DNA from: Ramazzottius varieornatus
Lineage: Eukaryota; Tardigrada; Eutardigrada; Parachela; Ramazzottiidae
Length of the DNA stretch: 64,000 bases
Reading direction: 5' to 3'
Assembly (NCBI GenBank): GCA_001949185.1
Contig: BDGG01000001.1
Span: 7,452,149 to 7,516,148, forward strand
The notes under the pieces were generated by a model. It was not told the origin of the DNA and made no database searches. It saw only the letters and a program-made list of their open reading frames with translations. Positions 40,993 to 52,000 of the stretch are shown in pieces. Positions within the stretch are counted from its first letter, which is position 1. The number at the start of each line of letters is the position of its first letter. The translations under genes were made by a program, and so were the position numbers.

Positions 40993-42324
40993 ATGGATTT
41001 GGCCGCAATGCATTTCAGAAACCAGACCGACATCTACAGTGAAATAACCGGTATCAAATCTCAAAACCCACCCAACATATCTGACCTCCATCTCTACATT
41101 TGGACCTCTCTAATATTATCCATCTTCACCTGCGGAAGCTTCGGTAACGCCCTGACCATCATATCCATCTTCACCACCAAGAAGCTCCGCACTCACTCCA
41201 ACCTCCTCGTCATGAATATGGCCGTCGTCGACCTCTTGCTCAGCGGCATAATCTATCCTATGAAAGTCATCATTATGCTCGTTCACCGTTCCTCTTCGGA
41301 CGACATTCCCCATAGCCTTTGCCATTACTACGGCTTCCTCAGCGTGGCCTTGACCTTTTCGTCCAACATGACCAGCATGTCGATTGCGCTCAATCGCTTC
41401 TGCGCCATAGTCTACGCTAATAAGTACTACAACTTGCAAAGGTTGCCTGTTTTGTTGTTGATGATCCTCATTCCATGGATCGTTCCCCCAGCAATCAGTG
41501 CTTTAGGTCTGATGCAACGCTTCGCCAATGAGAGCTTTGCTTTGACGGAAATCGGCTTTTGTACATTCAACCTCGATCTTCACAATGAAGAAGACAACCA
41601 TTTTGGCTTCATGATGGCGGTTGGTATTCCTGGACTATTTATTCCGACTATCGTCATTGCTGTTTCGTATATCGCTGTCTATGCTAAAGTCCGACGTGTA
41701 AGACAGAATTTGAGACGGTCCATCTATTGTCCGCTGAAGAAGTCGACTGATGCGGAATTGCCTACGGCGGAAGCTTCGGGTTTCTGCATGCCGCTTATAA
41801 TCAGACGCTTCGAGCATCGGGTTCGAGGAGCTCGGATGATGTTTATTTGCTTTTCGGCTTTCTGCATCACTTATTATCCGGCCTTCATTATCCTTTCAGT
41901 CGCCCACGAATTGCGGTCGAATATCCTCATTGAACAACCGCCGCTGCTTCTGTGGTTCTTTGGACTATACTTCACCGGATGCTGTGCCAACCCGGTAGGT
42001 GAAATGTCAAAACGTCTGCACGCGACCTAGCACTCAACTGCGCGACATTATGGCATTGTCAAATTCCATTACCGCTCCGCTTAGTTTACTGTAATTGAAT
42101 AATGTGAAGGTTGAAGGGGGAGGTCACGTTTATCTATTCAGAAACGAAGTGTCTCATTAACCAAAGAGCGTGGCTAACAATGTATATTATGGTGTGGCTT
42201 GCAGATCATTTATGCATGGATGAATGCCGACTTCCGGAAAGCTTTCAGACGCCTTGTTTGCGCCTGTCTGCGAAGGGTACAGCACATGGATGCCGGCAGT
42301 CAAAAAGTTCGTGCCATGATCTAA
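40993..42324 (+). CDS. Rhodopsin-family GPCR, Tre1/moody/GPR84-like
   Basis: Seven-helix receptor; exons 40993-41994 and 42205-42324 join in phase 0, giving 373 aa. TM1 has CGSFGNALTIISIF, TM2 NLLVMNMAVVDLLLSG, and TM3 ends SIALNRFCAIVY, an NRF in place of DRY. The splice lies inside TM7, between CCANP and IIYAWMNADFRKAFRR, restoring NPIIY. The pairing of NR(Y/F) with NPIIY, rather than DRY with NPxxY, is the known mark of the Tre1/moody/GPR84 and melatonin-like group. N-terminal glycosylation sites (NQT, NIS) precede TM1. The ATG at 40993 is the first in frame. The ligand is unknown; insect members act in cell migration and the blood-brain barrier. Confidence 0.85.
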
Positions 42325-42933
42325 CAGTAGGAAGTGCACCCTGGTTGAGCTCCCTCGGTGTTCAAGATGGCGTACCGTCTGTAGAACTGTAGCTCTGCTG
42401 AAATAAGAGTAAGAAATAAGAGACAGTCAATCTGCCAGTCTCTGGGAGGTTAATTCAAACGAGGAAGAGGGAAGTATCGGGGGGACCTGGTGAAAGCAAT
42501 TCCACCGCGGCAGGGTGGAATGATCGAAAATCTCTCGCGGAGCGACACCTGCAGGTGGCTGTCGACGCATGCCTCTGAAGTTTGAACCTGATCAGCTGCT
42601 TCATTCACGACCGCAATATTCACAAACAAGTTTGGTGACTTTGGTCAACCTTCCTGTTTACGTTTCTCGCATCTCCGGACTTCAGTTCTCTTCGAGTCGT
42701 TCAAGCATCTCCAGCAAGTAATTCACCATCCTTGCAAGACACGAACGTTGGCTGAAGCAGCGCTGTCTAGGTGAGGAATATGTGGGGATAAACGCTGATG
42801 CGTGGCTTTGAAGACGACCAATCTGCAACTCGATCGACTTTCATCCACCTGTGGACCTGTGTCATCGAATATTGATTTTGGTTGCATTGCCTATATATCC
42901 ATTAGTTTCTGTCTAAATAACCTTCGGATTCTC
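42325..42933. other. Intergenic
   Basis: Between the receptor and HMG-CoA lyase; no supported gene. Likely contains the lyase promoter. Confidence 0.4.
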
Positions 42934-44814
42934 ATGGCCCGACAGGGACTGTCTCGTCTTCTCCCTGGAGTTTTAGGCATCAAGGTAAGACAGAGGCGAT
43001 CTAAAAGGTTTTTCCCTCATCAGTGTCGTAATCGTCATATTGAACACTTTGTTGTGCTGTAGTTGCTCACCAGCCTCCAGCAGACTTACTCACACCGACT
43101 TTTGCCCTTCGTTTAAATATCTTCAAGTAGAAATGCCTTGTTTGTCTCCGTAGGCTACTTCTTCATGGTCGAAATTGACGTAAGCTTCTTCATCGACCGT
43201 ATCTAAATATTGTCTTATGCGTCTCTAAGATCGAAAGCCAATGACCATTTGTTGGTTGCAGATACGATTCAACGTTCCGCCATGATATGCCCGCAGTATC
43301 CTCGTATTTCTCTACCATGAAGACGCCGCGACAGGTGCGGATCGTCGAAGTCGGCGTGCGCGATGGACTGCAGAACGAGAAGGAAATTGTCCCGACGGAC
43401 ATCAAGCTGGAACTGCTGGACCGCCTAGCGGACGCCGGACTGAAAAGCATCGAAGCCACTAGCTTCGTCTCCCCGAAATGGGTTCCCCAGGTACGATAGT
43501 CTATCCGACAGATTTTTCTCTAATCGACTCTATATTGTACTGTATAGTCCATCGTCTTCTATTGATAGATGGCGGACCATGTTGATCTCATGAAGCGTCT
43601 CAAACGGCGACCCGGAGTATCCTATTCGGTGCTAGTTCCCAACGTCAAGGGTCTGGAGTTAGCGGTAAGAAGAGCCCCATTCGGTCTTTCAGAACCCCAT
43701 TACGGCCATGAATGCTACGTTTACTTGCAGATGGAAGTTCACCCGGAAGAGATTGCAGTCTTCACAGCCGCTTCCGAAAGCTTTTGCAAGTCAGACAAAC
43801 CAGTGTGCCGTGTTTTAATTCTTTGGAAGCTAGAGGCGCATCATGCTGTATCTGTAGGAAGAACACAAATTGTTCGGTGGCGGAAAGTTTGCAAAGAATA
43901 GAGGAAATCATGGCACGTGCTAAGAAAGAGAAGATCCGAGTTCGAGGGTAAGTTGGTAGAGCTTGTCGGTTCACCACTGGTTACCTCCCTTATGGGGGAT
44001 CCGAATGATTTTCTCCTGTACAGGTATGTTTCCTGTGTGGTCGGATGTCCGTTTGAAGGCCCGATTGAGCCCTCCGCGACAGCCAAGGTGGCCGCTGAAC
44101 TGTACCGAATGGGCTGTTACGAGATCTCGTTGGGTGACACCATCGGAGTGGGTACTCCAGGCTCCGTCCGGAAAATGCTGGACCAAGTCATGGCTAGTGT
44201 ACCCGCCGAGGCCTTAGCTGTGCACTTCCACGATACTTATGGCCAGGCACTTGCCAATATTGTGATAGCACTTGAGGTACGAAGAAAACTTACTAAAACT
44301 TTCAAACTCGACAAGATTGTTGTCCAAGTGGCGCACGCATTGGTGCGGTTGGCTGGAAGCCTGCGCCACCTGAAGAACGATCTGGCCGAGCTTTTTTCCC
44401 CAAGTGGCTCAGGCTCTCGGCCAATTAGACTGGAAAGGTGCGCCATTCGGACAAAGCACAGTCTTGACGAGTTGATACTTTGTCGAGCTTCCATCTTACG
44501 AAGAGACGAGATGATAATTGGTTTGAACTTTACAGATGGGTATTAATGTGGTGGATTCGTCGGTTGCCGGTCTGGGTGGATGCCCATATGCTCCTGGAGC
44601 TAGTGGAAACGCGGCTACGGAAGATGTAGTGTACATGCTAAATGGCTTGGGTGTGGAAAGCGGGGTTGATCTGCCCAAGCTGATCAGTGCGGGCGATTTT
44701 GTCTGCAAGTACCTGCAGAGGCCTAGCTCGTCAAAAGTGGCGCAGGCCATGCAAAGGAGGAAGAGCTCTGTAGCGAAGAAACCAGTAGACAGTAAAGTAC
44801 CATGTAATGCATAA
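42934..44814 (+). CDS. HMGCL: Hydroxymethylglutaryl-CoA lyase
   Basis: Cleaves HMG-CoA to acetoacetate and acetyl-CoA, the last step of leucine breakdown and ketone-body synthesis. Secure exons: 43262-43490 (ATG at 43287), 43569-43664, 43731-43804, 43858-43947, 44024-44276, 44536-44814; from 43287 they give 331 aa. Active-site blocks are intact: [12 protein letters not shown] (Arg-Asp), HFHDTYGQA (metal-binding His pair) and [14 protein letters not shown] (catalytic Cys). A likely first exon 42934-42984 encodes [17 protein letters not shown], a good mitochondrial presequence, but its strong GTAAGA donor does not match the phase of 43262, so the 5' splice is unresolved (a weaker downstream donor near 43003 would fit). 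The C-terminus lacks a peroxisomal CKL/SKL. Intron 44277-44535 holds two palindromic elements. Confidence 0.92.
44303..44394. repeat. Intronic palindromic element, copy 11
   Basis: First of a tandem pair in the HMG-CoA lyase intron. Left arm AAACTCGACAAGATTGTTGT then CCAAGTGGCGCACG; right arm TGCGCCACCTGAAGAACGAT. Confidence 0.75.
44395..44475. repeat. Intronic palindromic element, copy 12
   Basis: Second of the pair, more diverged: TTCCCCAAGTGGCTCAGGCT and GGTGCGCCATTCGGACAAAG then CACAGTCTTGACGAGTT. Confidence 0.65.
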
Positions 44815-45267
44815 TTCTCGGCAGATAGGAACGATGTCGCATGTCTGGCAATCCCCTAGTTGCTCATCAAAATTGCACAATACCTGAAGAGGAGAGTATT
44901 TTAGCGAATAGACGAGCTTGTGGTCAGTTCGTTATGGTTCCGACTTAGTCAGAAAGATACTTTCATGTTTCTTGTCTTATTATTGTATTCCGTACAGTGT
45001 ATACTCATTTTAGAATGAAAAATCAAAGAACTTAATCTGATAACGTTTTGCAGTAAGCTTTCGTGTTGGTTAGAAAATCGATCATGGAAAAGCTGAAACA
45101 ACTGACGGTGATGTGCTCGATTGGTGACGCAAGTGCATCTGCAAGTGGTGTTCGATTAGTGGTGCTTAGTGGCGCAAAAATGAGTGGGTACAGTCTTTTA
45201 GTTCGAGGCAGCGGATGGAAAAACGCGAATAAACAAAACAGTAATCACACGGCTAAGCTAGGACTGC
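44815..45267. other. Gap between convergent genes
   Basis: 3' flanks of HMG-CoA lyase (+) and FAM8A1 (-); no gene seen. Confidence 0.45.
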
Positions 45268-46899
45268 TTAGATGTCCATTCTAATGCGCACGATCGGGTC
45301 CGCCACTTCGACAACCATCAGTCTGTTGTACGTGTCGTAAGCTGCTCGATTCTCCCGGTTAAAAACCGCACTGAGCGATAGTGGAACGAAGAACGCCCAC
45401 GAGTAGTTCTTTAAGAAGGAACGACAAATAGCTCTGGAAAAAGAACACAGAACGGGACAAAATTTTTCTCTTTTCGAGATGCAATGTCTGAGAGTTCGGC
45501 AAACAAACTCGACAAGACCGCTTTCCGCAACTGGCGCACGTTTCTAGTGTCAACTGGGCGCGTGCGCCACTTGGAAAAACAAACTTCTCGAGCTCACATT
45601 TTATTCAAAACTCCATGTTCAAAAGTTCTAGGTTTACAGATTTATTTTTTTATGCATGGAGACTTCCAGCTTACTGTGAATATGTTGGAGTGGCAGCTGG
45701 CTTTATCAGTACCATGCTATCCAGCACAATGTACTCATGGCACTGCACGATTCTCAGTCCCATCAGTCTTTTCCCGAAGGTCGCTCCACCATACTCGAAT
45801 CCCCACACCGTCATCACAGTCTAAACGTCAACATCAGTTCGGACTACAGTGTACTGCACTCCGTTACGCAAGTAATACCGAAACATACCTCGTACAAACA
45901 AGCCATGAAGCGATGTGCGAGTTCCATCAACGCTAGATCGAGCAACAGCTTCTTCGCCGTGTCGTAAGTTAGGTTCGCTTCAAGGTCGAAGACATCCTCG
46001 AACTCCTTCCAATCCCTAAACAATGACTGACCCATTGAATCCACATCTAGCAGAAAACCTTCATCGTAACAAAACAAACAGATTTTCTTACAGGAAGAAA
46101 AAGGCATCGAAGATGGTGTTGGTGAAGAAAAGCTTGATAGCCAACAGCAGAAGAATATCGATCATTTCTGCTATCACGCGCTTCCATATTTTCGGGTTCT
46201 TGAAACCCCTCCAGGAAGGATCTGAAACAGTGAAACAATACAGAAAGGGCGTAAAACTGAAACTCACATCAATTACGATGTAACACAGTAAGTTAGTTCC
46301 AACGTGTCACTGTACAGTTAGATACTGATATTCCACTGACGCACGCAAGGCGTCATAAGCAAAGCCGTGAGTACCGCAACCATCGCAGTGACGTCATGTG
46401 TGTTCTTATCCAAATATTTTAAACTTTATATTTTACCAATTTGGTTATTTGGTCCGACGGCGTTGACGATGATTTGCGGATGTCCAGGTCCAGCTGGTGG
46501 GTCATTCTGATGCGCCTGAAATCCAGCCACGACAGGGATGTTTCCTCCGACAACATTTGGGACGTGTGCATGACCAGCCACCCTCATAGGACCAACGACG
46601 GCCTGGGTACCGTGGACAGCTTGAAAGTTCTGGTTAGCCCACTGTTGCCACAACATCCGCGCCTGCATATCGCGCTGCTGCTGATCCCAGCACATCTTGT
46701 GCCACTGGTAGGCCCAGATCCATTGATGTAATGACTGAAAGTAGGCTTCTGATGGAGTTAGATTAACCGCGGTGGATGGAGGAACTGGATGTTCGGCTAT
46801 GGAGTCGTCACCGGAAGTGCTCGAGCGTTGTCGAAGACCATCAGGTTGCTGCGGGTTGTTTTGATCTGCAGCTGGTTGGGCGGCTTGGTAATCGACCAT
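45268..46899 (-). CDS. FAM8A1: FAM8A1-like RDD-domain membrane protein
   Basis: In mammals FAM8A1 is an ER membrane cofactor of the HRD1 ubiquitin ligase in ER-associated degradation. Exons: 46899-46437, 46221-46092, 46046-45889, 45820-45675, 45433-45268. The N-terminus is Gln/Pro-rich and includes EAYFQSLHQWIWAYQWHKMC, matching the family's Tyr/Trp-rich block. The RDD domain follows: WKRVIAEMIDILLLLAIKLF, LALMELAHRFMACLYE, WGFEYGGATFGKRLMGLRIV, and a final helix region ending NRENRAAYDTYNRLMVVEVA. All joins are in phase except exon 2 to exon 3, which is off by one base next to a T run (GCCTTTTTCTTCC, about 46092-46104); an indel in the T run, real or from assembly, would explain it. Shares its 5' region with divergent CRIPT. 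Confidence 0.85.
45505..45596. repeat. Intronic palindromic element, copy 13
   Basis: In the last FAM8A1 intron (45434-45674). Arms AAACTCGACAAGACCGCTTT and CACTTGGAAAAACAAACTTC around GCGCACG...CGTGCGCC; one of the longest, best preserved copies. Confidence 0.8.
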
Positions 46900-47859
46900 T
46901 ATCTTCTGAAACCATCATTGTATAAACCACGAAACGTTAAATACCAGGAAGAGCACAACTACTATGAAGATACACCTCGGAAAATCCCTCTTTCAGACAG
47001 CCAGCAGTTTCGAACTGCACCCCGACTTTCAAGGTCCTTCAGCCGAATGACGCTCCCCTAACCACACGTTTCCAACGCGGAACAAATGGTGAGATCAAGA
47101 AGTACGTGGACGTCGACTGTCGAGTCTCGACTCTCGAGCGGAAATGAGAAAACTACAAAAACAGATAGAACATTTTAAACTGCAGAACAGGCATGAGGAT
47201 CCGTCCTACGAGGCACGGGCCTGATAGAGATTTCTCTATCAAGATCGTGCCTCGTAGGGCGGAGCCCCTCCGCTGAAGGGGATATTTTCCATTCCCAGCG
47301 CAAGCGTGGGGTCTGTTTTAGACTTCACGCTCGACTGCTCGAGTCCGTGCAAAAAGACTGGCCGGAACTAGCAGAAACTGATGTTGTGTGTGATGTCATG
47401 TCTATCAGCTGTTCGGTACATGCGTTTGCCAAATATGTGACCCACGATCCGGGAAGTCCTTTTCCACGTACCCGGACCGAATCCTGTCGGACCTGTCCCA
47501 CTGGATCGGTAGTTGACAGTATTTGACCACCCCGGAGGGCCGGAGCCCGGGAGCACTGGCGACTGGCGAGTGGCGAATGAGGGAGGTACCCTCGGGCGGC
47601 GGGTTTTCTTCCAAGGGCTGTTTGAGTTCGGATAGTTTTTCGGAGTTCTAATTCTGTTTTACTGTTGTTTTTTCGAGAGTTCTATACCATCGAGTATCTT
47701 TTTTGACGTCTCGAACAAGTTCCTTCGGATCTTCTCCCAGGTTCCGCCATAGCCGTGTGATATCACGATCCCTTTGCTCTATCAACAATCGCTGTACATA
47801 CCGTGAGAGCGATATTCTTCACCTTGGTTATATTACGGACGGGAAACTCATTCATCGTT
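46900..47859. promoter_or_regulatory. Divergent intergenic region, FAM8A1 / CRIPT
   Basis: The 960-bp space between two divergently transcribed genes must carry both promoters. No TATA box is obvious. It contains the hairpin at 47201-47262 and a GC-rich segment at 47520-47600. Confidence 0.45.
47201..47262. repeat. Compact 30-bp-arm hairpin
   Basis: Arms 47201-47230 and 47233-47262 are complementary at about 26 of 30 positions with a 2-base loop: CCTACGAGGCACG pairs with CGTGCCTCGTAGG, and TGATAGAGA with TCTCTATCA. Sequence is unrelated to the intronic family. Confidence 0.85.
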
Positions 47860-48595
47860 ATGGTGTGTGAGAAATGTGAGTCCCATTTGTGCTTCTCTGG
47901 CCTTATGTGTCGTTCTCAAGGAGCCTGTAGCGTTTTGGTCAGTACTATGCTCTCCTCGTCTATCAAGGCTGTATCCTCGGTTTTTAGGCCAAGCCAAGTT
48001 AGGCAAAGTCATCACACCCGATCCATGGAAAACAGGCGCAAGAAACACAACGGGTAACACAACCTCATCCAGTCTTCCACGGCTCCATCTGCAGACTGAA
48101 GTTCACAAAATCCAACGTGTGAAATGCTTGATGCCTCGTATCGTTTCAGAAGGAGGAGGCCGGAAAGTGAATGAGAACAAGGCGCTGAGCTCAATGAAAG
48201 CACGGTACGTCAAAATATTCTGCCCACCGGAAGTCCTGTTTCGGACCTGTTTCAGTGAGAGTGGTGAGAGCAGCGAGCTTGCACTCGTCTTCGACATTGA
48301 CTTTACGTTTTCTCACTGCAGATTTTCTCCTTACGAAAAGTTTGACAAGTGCAAAATATGCAAAGTGACGACTCATCAGGCCGGATCTAATTACTGTCAG
48401 CCATGTGCCTACAAACTTGGTAAGAAAGCCAGGTGAATTCCCAATTATGCTTGTTGAAATCCATTTCCTCCCGCAACGAATAGGTCTCTTATTAATACTA
48501 TATTATAAGTATTCTGCTTTTTTTCCTCAGGAATTTGCGCCATGTGCGGCAAGAAGATGTTGGAAACAAAGAATTACAAGCAGACAGCCGTATGA
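47860..48595 (+). CDS. CRIPT: CRIPT, cysteine-rich PDZ-binding protein
   Basis: Small zinc protein conserved across eukaryotes; in mammals it binds the third PDZ domain of PSD-95 and is needed in the minor spliceosome. Exons 47860-47875 (only 16 bases), 47988-48053, 48150-48204, 48322-48419 and 48531-48595 join in phase to 99 aa, the family's usual length. Landmarks: MVCEKCQAKLGKVITPDPWK, GGGRKVNENKALSS, then the CxxC pairs CKIC, CQPC and CAMC. It ends NYKQTAV, keeping the Thr-x-Val type I PDZ ligand. Small introns; no inverted repeat inside. Divergent from FAM8A1. Confidence 0.96.
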
Positions 48596-49041
48596 AAGAA
48601 GGTACCACATCTCGAAATCGTTCCGTACAAATTGTAAATTTCCTGTACAAATTAAATTACTTTGTTGACACCCATTCCTGTCCAGTATCTACTACGGGAA
48701 CACCTTACCGTATTCCCTCGAAAGTTCGGCGAATCACGTGACTGTCGTGGTAAACATCATCCGGCGGGGAACAGAAAGTATCTATACCTTCAATCAAAGA
48801 CTGCCCCCCGGTCAAGCGTAATGATAGGCAACAATCAAACAATCAGCGATACCAGTGCGGGTGCAATTTACTGGCATGATGACGCAATTCGCGGAACTAT
48901 CGAGGGAATACAGTAAATGGTTTTTGGATAGTTTCCGAACATTTAACAGAAAGTGCCGCATTTCTCCACCGTAGAAATGTCTCGCAATCGGAGAGAAAAA
49001 TAGTCAGTGAGTCTGGCGCGTTCCTTGCCGCGAGGTTCTTT
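48596..49041. other. Gap between convergent genes
   Basis: 3' flanks of CRIPT (+) and FAM227 (-); no gene seen. Confidence 0.45.
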
Positions 49042-52000
49042 CTAAGCGCCACCTTTAGTTTGAACTCCCTGAATCCTTTTCTGTAACCTATCCCAGCCCG
49101 TCAGCTTCGTTCTCTTCGCTGGATCGTAATACGATCCCACAAAGCTTGTCAGAGGCAGAGCTTTATGTTCGCTGTGCGTCAACAGGTTCTTGGCGGTATT
49201 CATATCGATCAAGGGCGGCAGAGACCCATGTCGAATGTGCTTCTGCATGTTCTTCGGGAGGAGCCTTCCGATCTCCTGCGCAGTCTCCACTTCCAGCCTC
49301 AGTTCCCTCACATTGTCTCTTCGGACATGTCCAGCCGTTATTTTAACTGTCAAGTCGTTGACCTGACCGGCCTTCTCCCAGTAGCGCTGTACGAGGGCTT
49401 TGCGTTGCTTGGTGTGTTCCCTGTTCAACTGGCGCAGTTCTCTGGAGCGCACTTGTATGCCGCGTTGCATGTCTTGTGCGATGGCTTTGTAGGTTAGGGA
49501 CGACCGGTATCGATCGGTTACCTTTGTGATGACCATAGGTTTGCGGAAAGTGTATGAGGCGTCGGTCAGAGCCGGTGGAGGAAACTCAAGGTCGATTAGA
49601 GGGGTTTTCTTGTCGCGGAAATCCATGAGTAGTTCGCCGAATGTGAGTTTGTCTCCCACAACCATCTGTTCATCCTGTTGATATGCCAAACATGAATACT
49701 CTATTGGTGTTTTCGAACTGTTAACGCTCTAATACTTACTATAGTGCTACCAAATTATCGCGCACTTAACCACGTGACTAGTAAATGATGCCCGACCGGG
49801 AATTATAGACGCTTTACTGTTTTATCAACAATCAATGACAGCCGAACGGTAAGGACAATCTCACTCTTCAAAGTCGAACTCGAATGGATCATCTCCAACT
49901 GGAACGTAGTCTGCCAGCATGTAAGTTGGTTCTGGCAGAACACCAGCCTTTACCAAAGAGCTTTCAATAGTCAGAGGAGATACCTCTTCCCATGCTTGCG
50001 ACACAAAGTTGACGAAATCTTGACGTGAAGGTTCCTTCAGGTATCCAGACTTTGTCAATGCCGTTCGATTGTCCATCCATTCACGATAGATTCGTCTCAT
50101 TATGGCTTTCAGAGGACCATTTACCCGAACATTGAGAGGTTTTTTGTCTCCAGTTTTGCCCTTCGGAATCAGCAACTGTTGGACACCGCGCTCTTGTAGC
50201 AAGTCAACACTATTCTGACTCAAATGGGCTTTGCAGTGATCGCACCGTAATATCTGGGTTACCTGTGTGTCGTTAGCGGGAAAAGCTTCTTTCAGGTATA
50301 CCAGATCGAAGTCATTGGTCCACCACCCTTTCTGGTTACTCTTTACGATCACATTTTCAGGAATTTTCAGCTTCTTCATGCCGAAAGAACACCTGTCTTC
50401 TTGGCGCCTTTGAAGACGATCACGGCAGGATATTTTGTCCCGTCGGCGGCAACCATCAGCAACACCGTCATGTTCTCCTTACCACCCGGAGGCTGGACAG
50501 TGGGGACTTCATTTGCTCCCTTGAGCGCTAAAGTGTTACGGTAAGGGTTTTGAAGCTTGACGGAGGTCTTATCCATATTCCAGATAGTCGAAGGATCGAT
50601 CAGTTGGTTGTGCATTTCTTCCAGTTGCGCTTCATACTTTTCCATTGCTTTGATAACTTCCTCTGTGTCTTTAGTCTTCCTACCAACCTTAGTGGGAATC
50701 CTGTACGTGATTCCGTCGGCTTTCTTCCATTTCCAGACCCAGGTCCGAGAGACGTTACGTTTCAGGTTCAGCTCCTTCGATACTTGGTCAGCAGCCTTCT
50801 TGATGTCCGAATCGCGGGTGATTCTTTTCGACTATCTTCTTCACTATTCTCTTCCTTACCTCGGCTTCCATATCCAGCATCTGCTGACTCTTCTTCCGTC
50901 CACGTTTGCCTGGTAGCTTTTCTCTGTAAAGAAGAAACATCAAGTGTCGTCAGGTAAACGCGTCAGGTGTTCTTCTACCCACCTCCAGTGGCGTATCGTC
51001 GATTCAGGTATCCCTGTGAGCTTCGCATATCTTCTTCTGGATAATCCACTTTCCTCAAAGTTTTTCAAAGCTTCCTTTGCGTCATCCTCGGCGTAGAAGG
51101 TGCGGGGTTTAGCCATGATGAATCTTTTCAAGCTTCGAAACATACCTGAATCTCAACTAAATGTTGTTTCAGAAACGACTGAATTACACAATCAAGTCAA
51201 TCAATCCATACAGTTTTGGCAACTGATCATATCGGGCAACGATGACTAGTCACGTGGTTAATTGCGCGATAATTTGGTAGCACTACTTGTTTAGAGTGAA
51301 TGGATGCAACTTGTCTATTAGAAATGGATCAGTTTGACATAAGCTTTCGGCCGATGTGCGATCGGGACTTACCAAATCAAGACGCTTAGGCTCATGCGTA
51401 GTCGAACGCTCTCCTTTCTTTGGTTCTTCAAATCTCAGATTTTCCGAAACTTCATCTGTATCTTCAAGTCTGAGCTTGTCTGTGGTGTTCCGTCCTTGTG
51501 TGGTTTCGCTCATCGCATTCTTGAAGCGATGAATATCTAACCCACACTTGTCGCCGTCGTCCGCGCGAGTTGTCCGGGGTATGTCGGCTGTTTTCAGCTT
51601 GAAGTGAAAGAAGGATGGGTAGTCGTTTTCGTTGGGGACCTTCTTCAGATCCATATATTCGAACGACCACTGACGCCATCTAGAACACGAAAAGATTTGA
51701 AACTGATACTTCGTAACTTCTTTCGTATCCTCTGAAAACGCTTAGCAGAAATTCACAGATAAAACGTGCAGAGTATCACTTTGAAGAATACTAGGTGCAG
51801 CTTACAAGAGTTGATAGTGTTCGGAGACGGCTGCAAGGGTTCCAGAAAGCCAGCCGTACAGGTGGATTTCGAGGCTGGTCAGGAAGTATGGCTGGTAGAA
51901 ATGCTCGCGATGGAACGGGAAGAGCTCGTTGAAGGCCACGGAAACCGCTTGCGCTATTCCATCCGGATATGCCTGTGAAAACGGACACACGAAGGGTTAC

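Noticed and set aside
45110-45310. GTGGCGCA and CCGCCACTT words as another palindromic element
   Set aside because: The two halves are more than 100 bp apart, do not align outward, and the right one lies in or beside the FAM8A1 stop codon region.
51283-51654. FAM227 exon reading through to a stop at the transposon junction
   Set aside because: A strong GTAAGT donor at 51372 joins in phase to 49674; the read-through frame is intron plus transposon edge.
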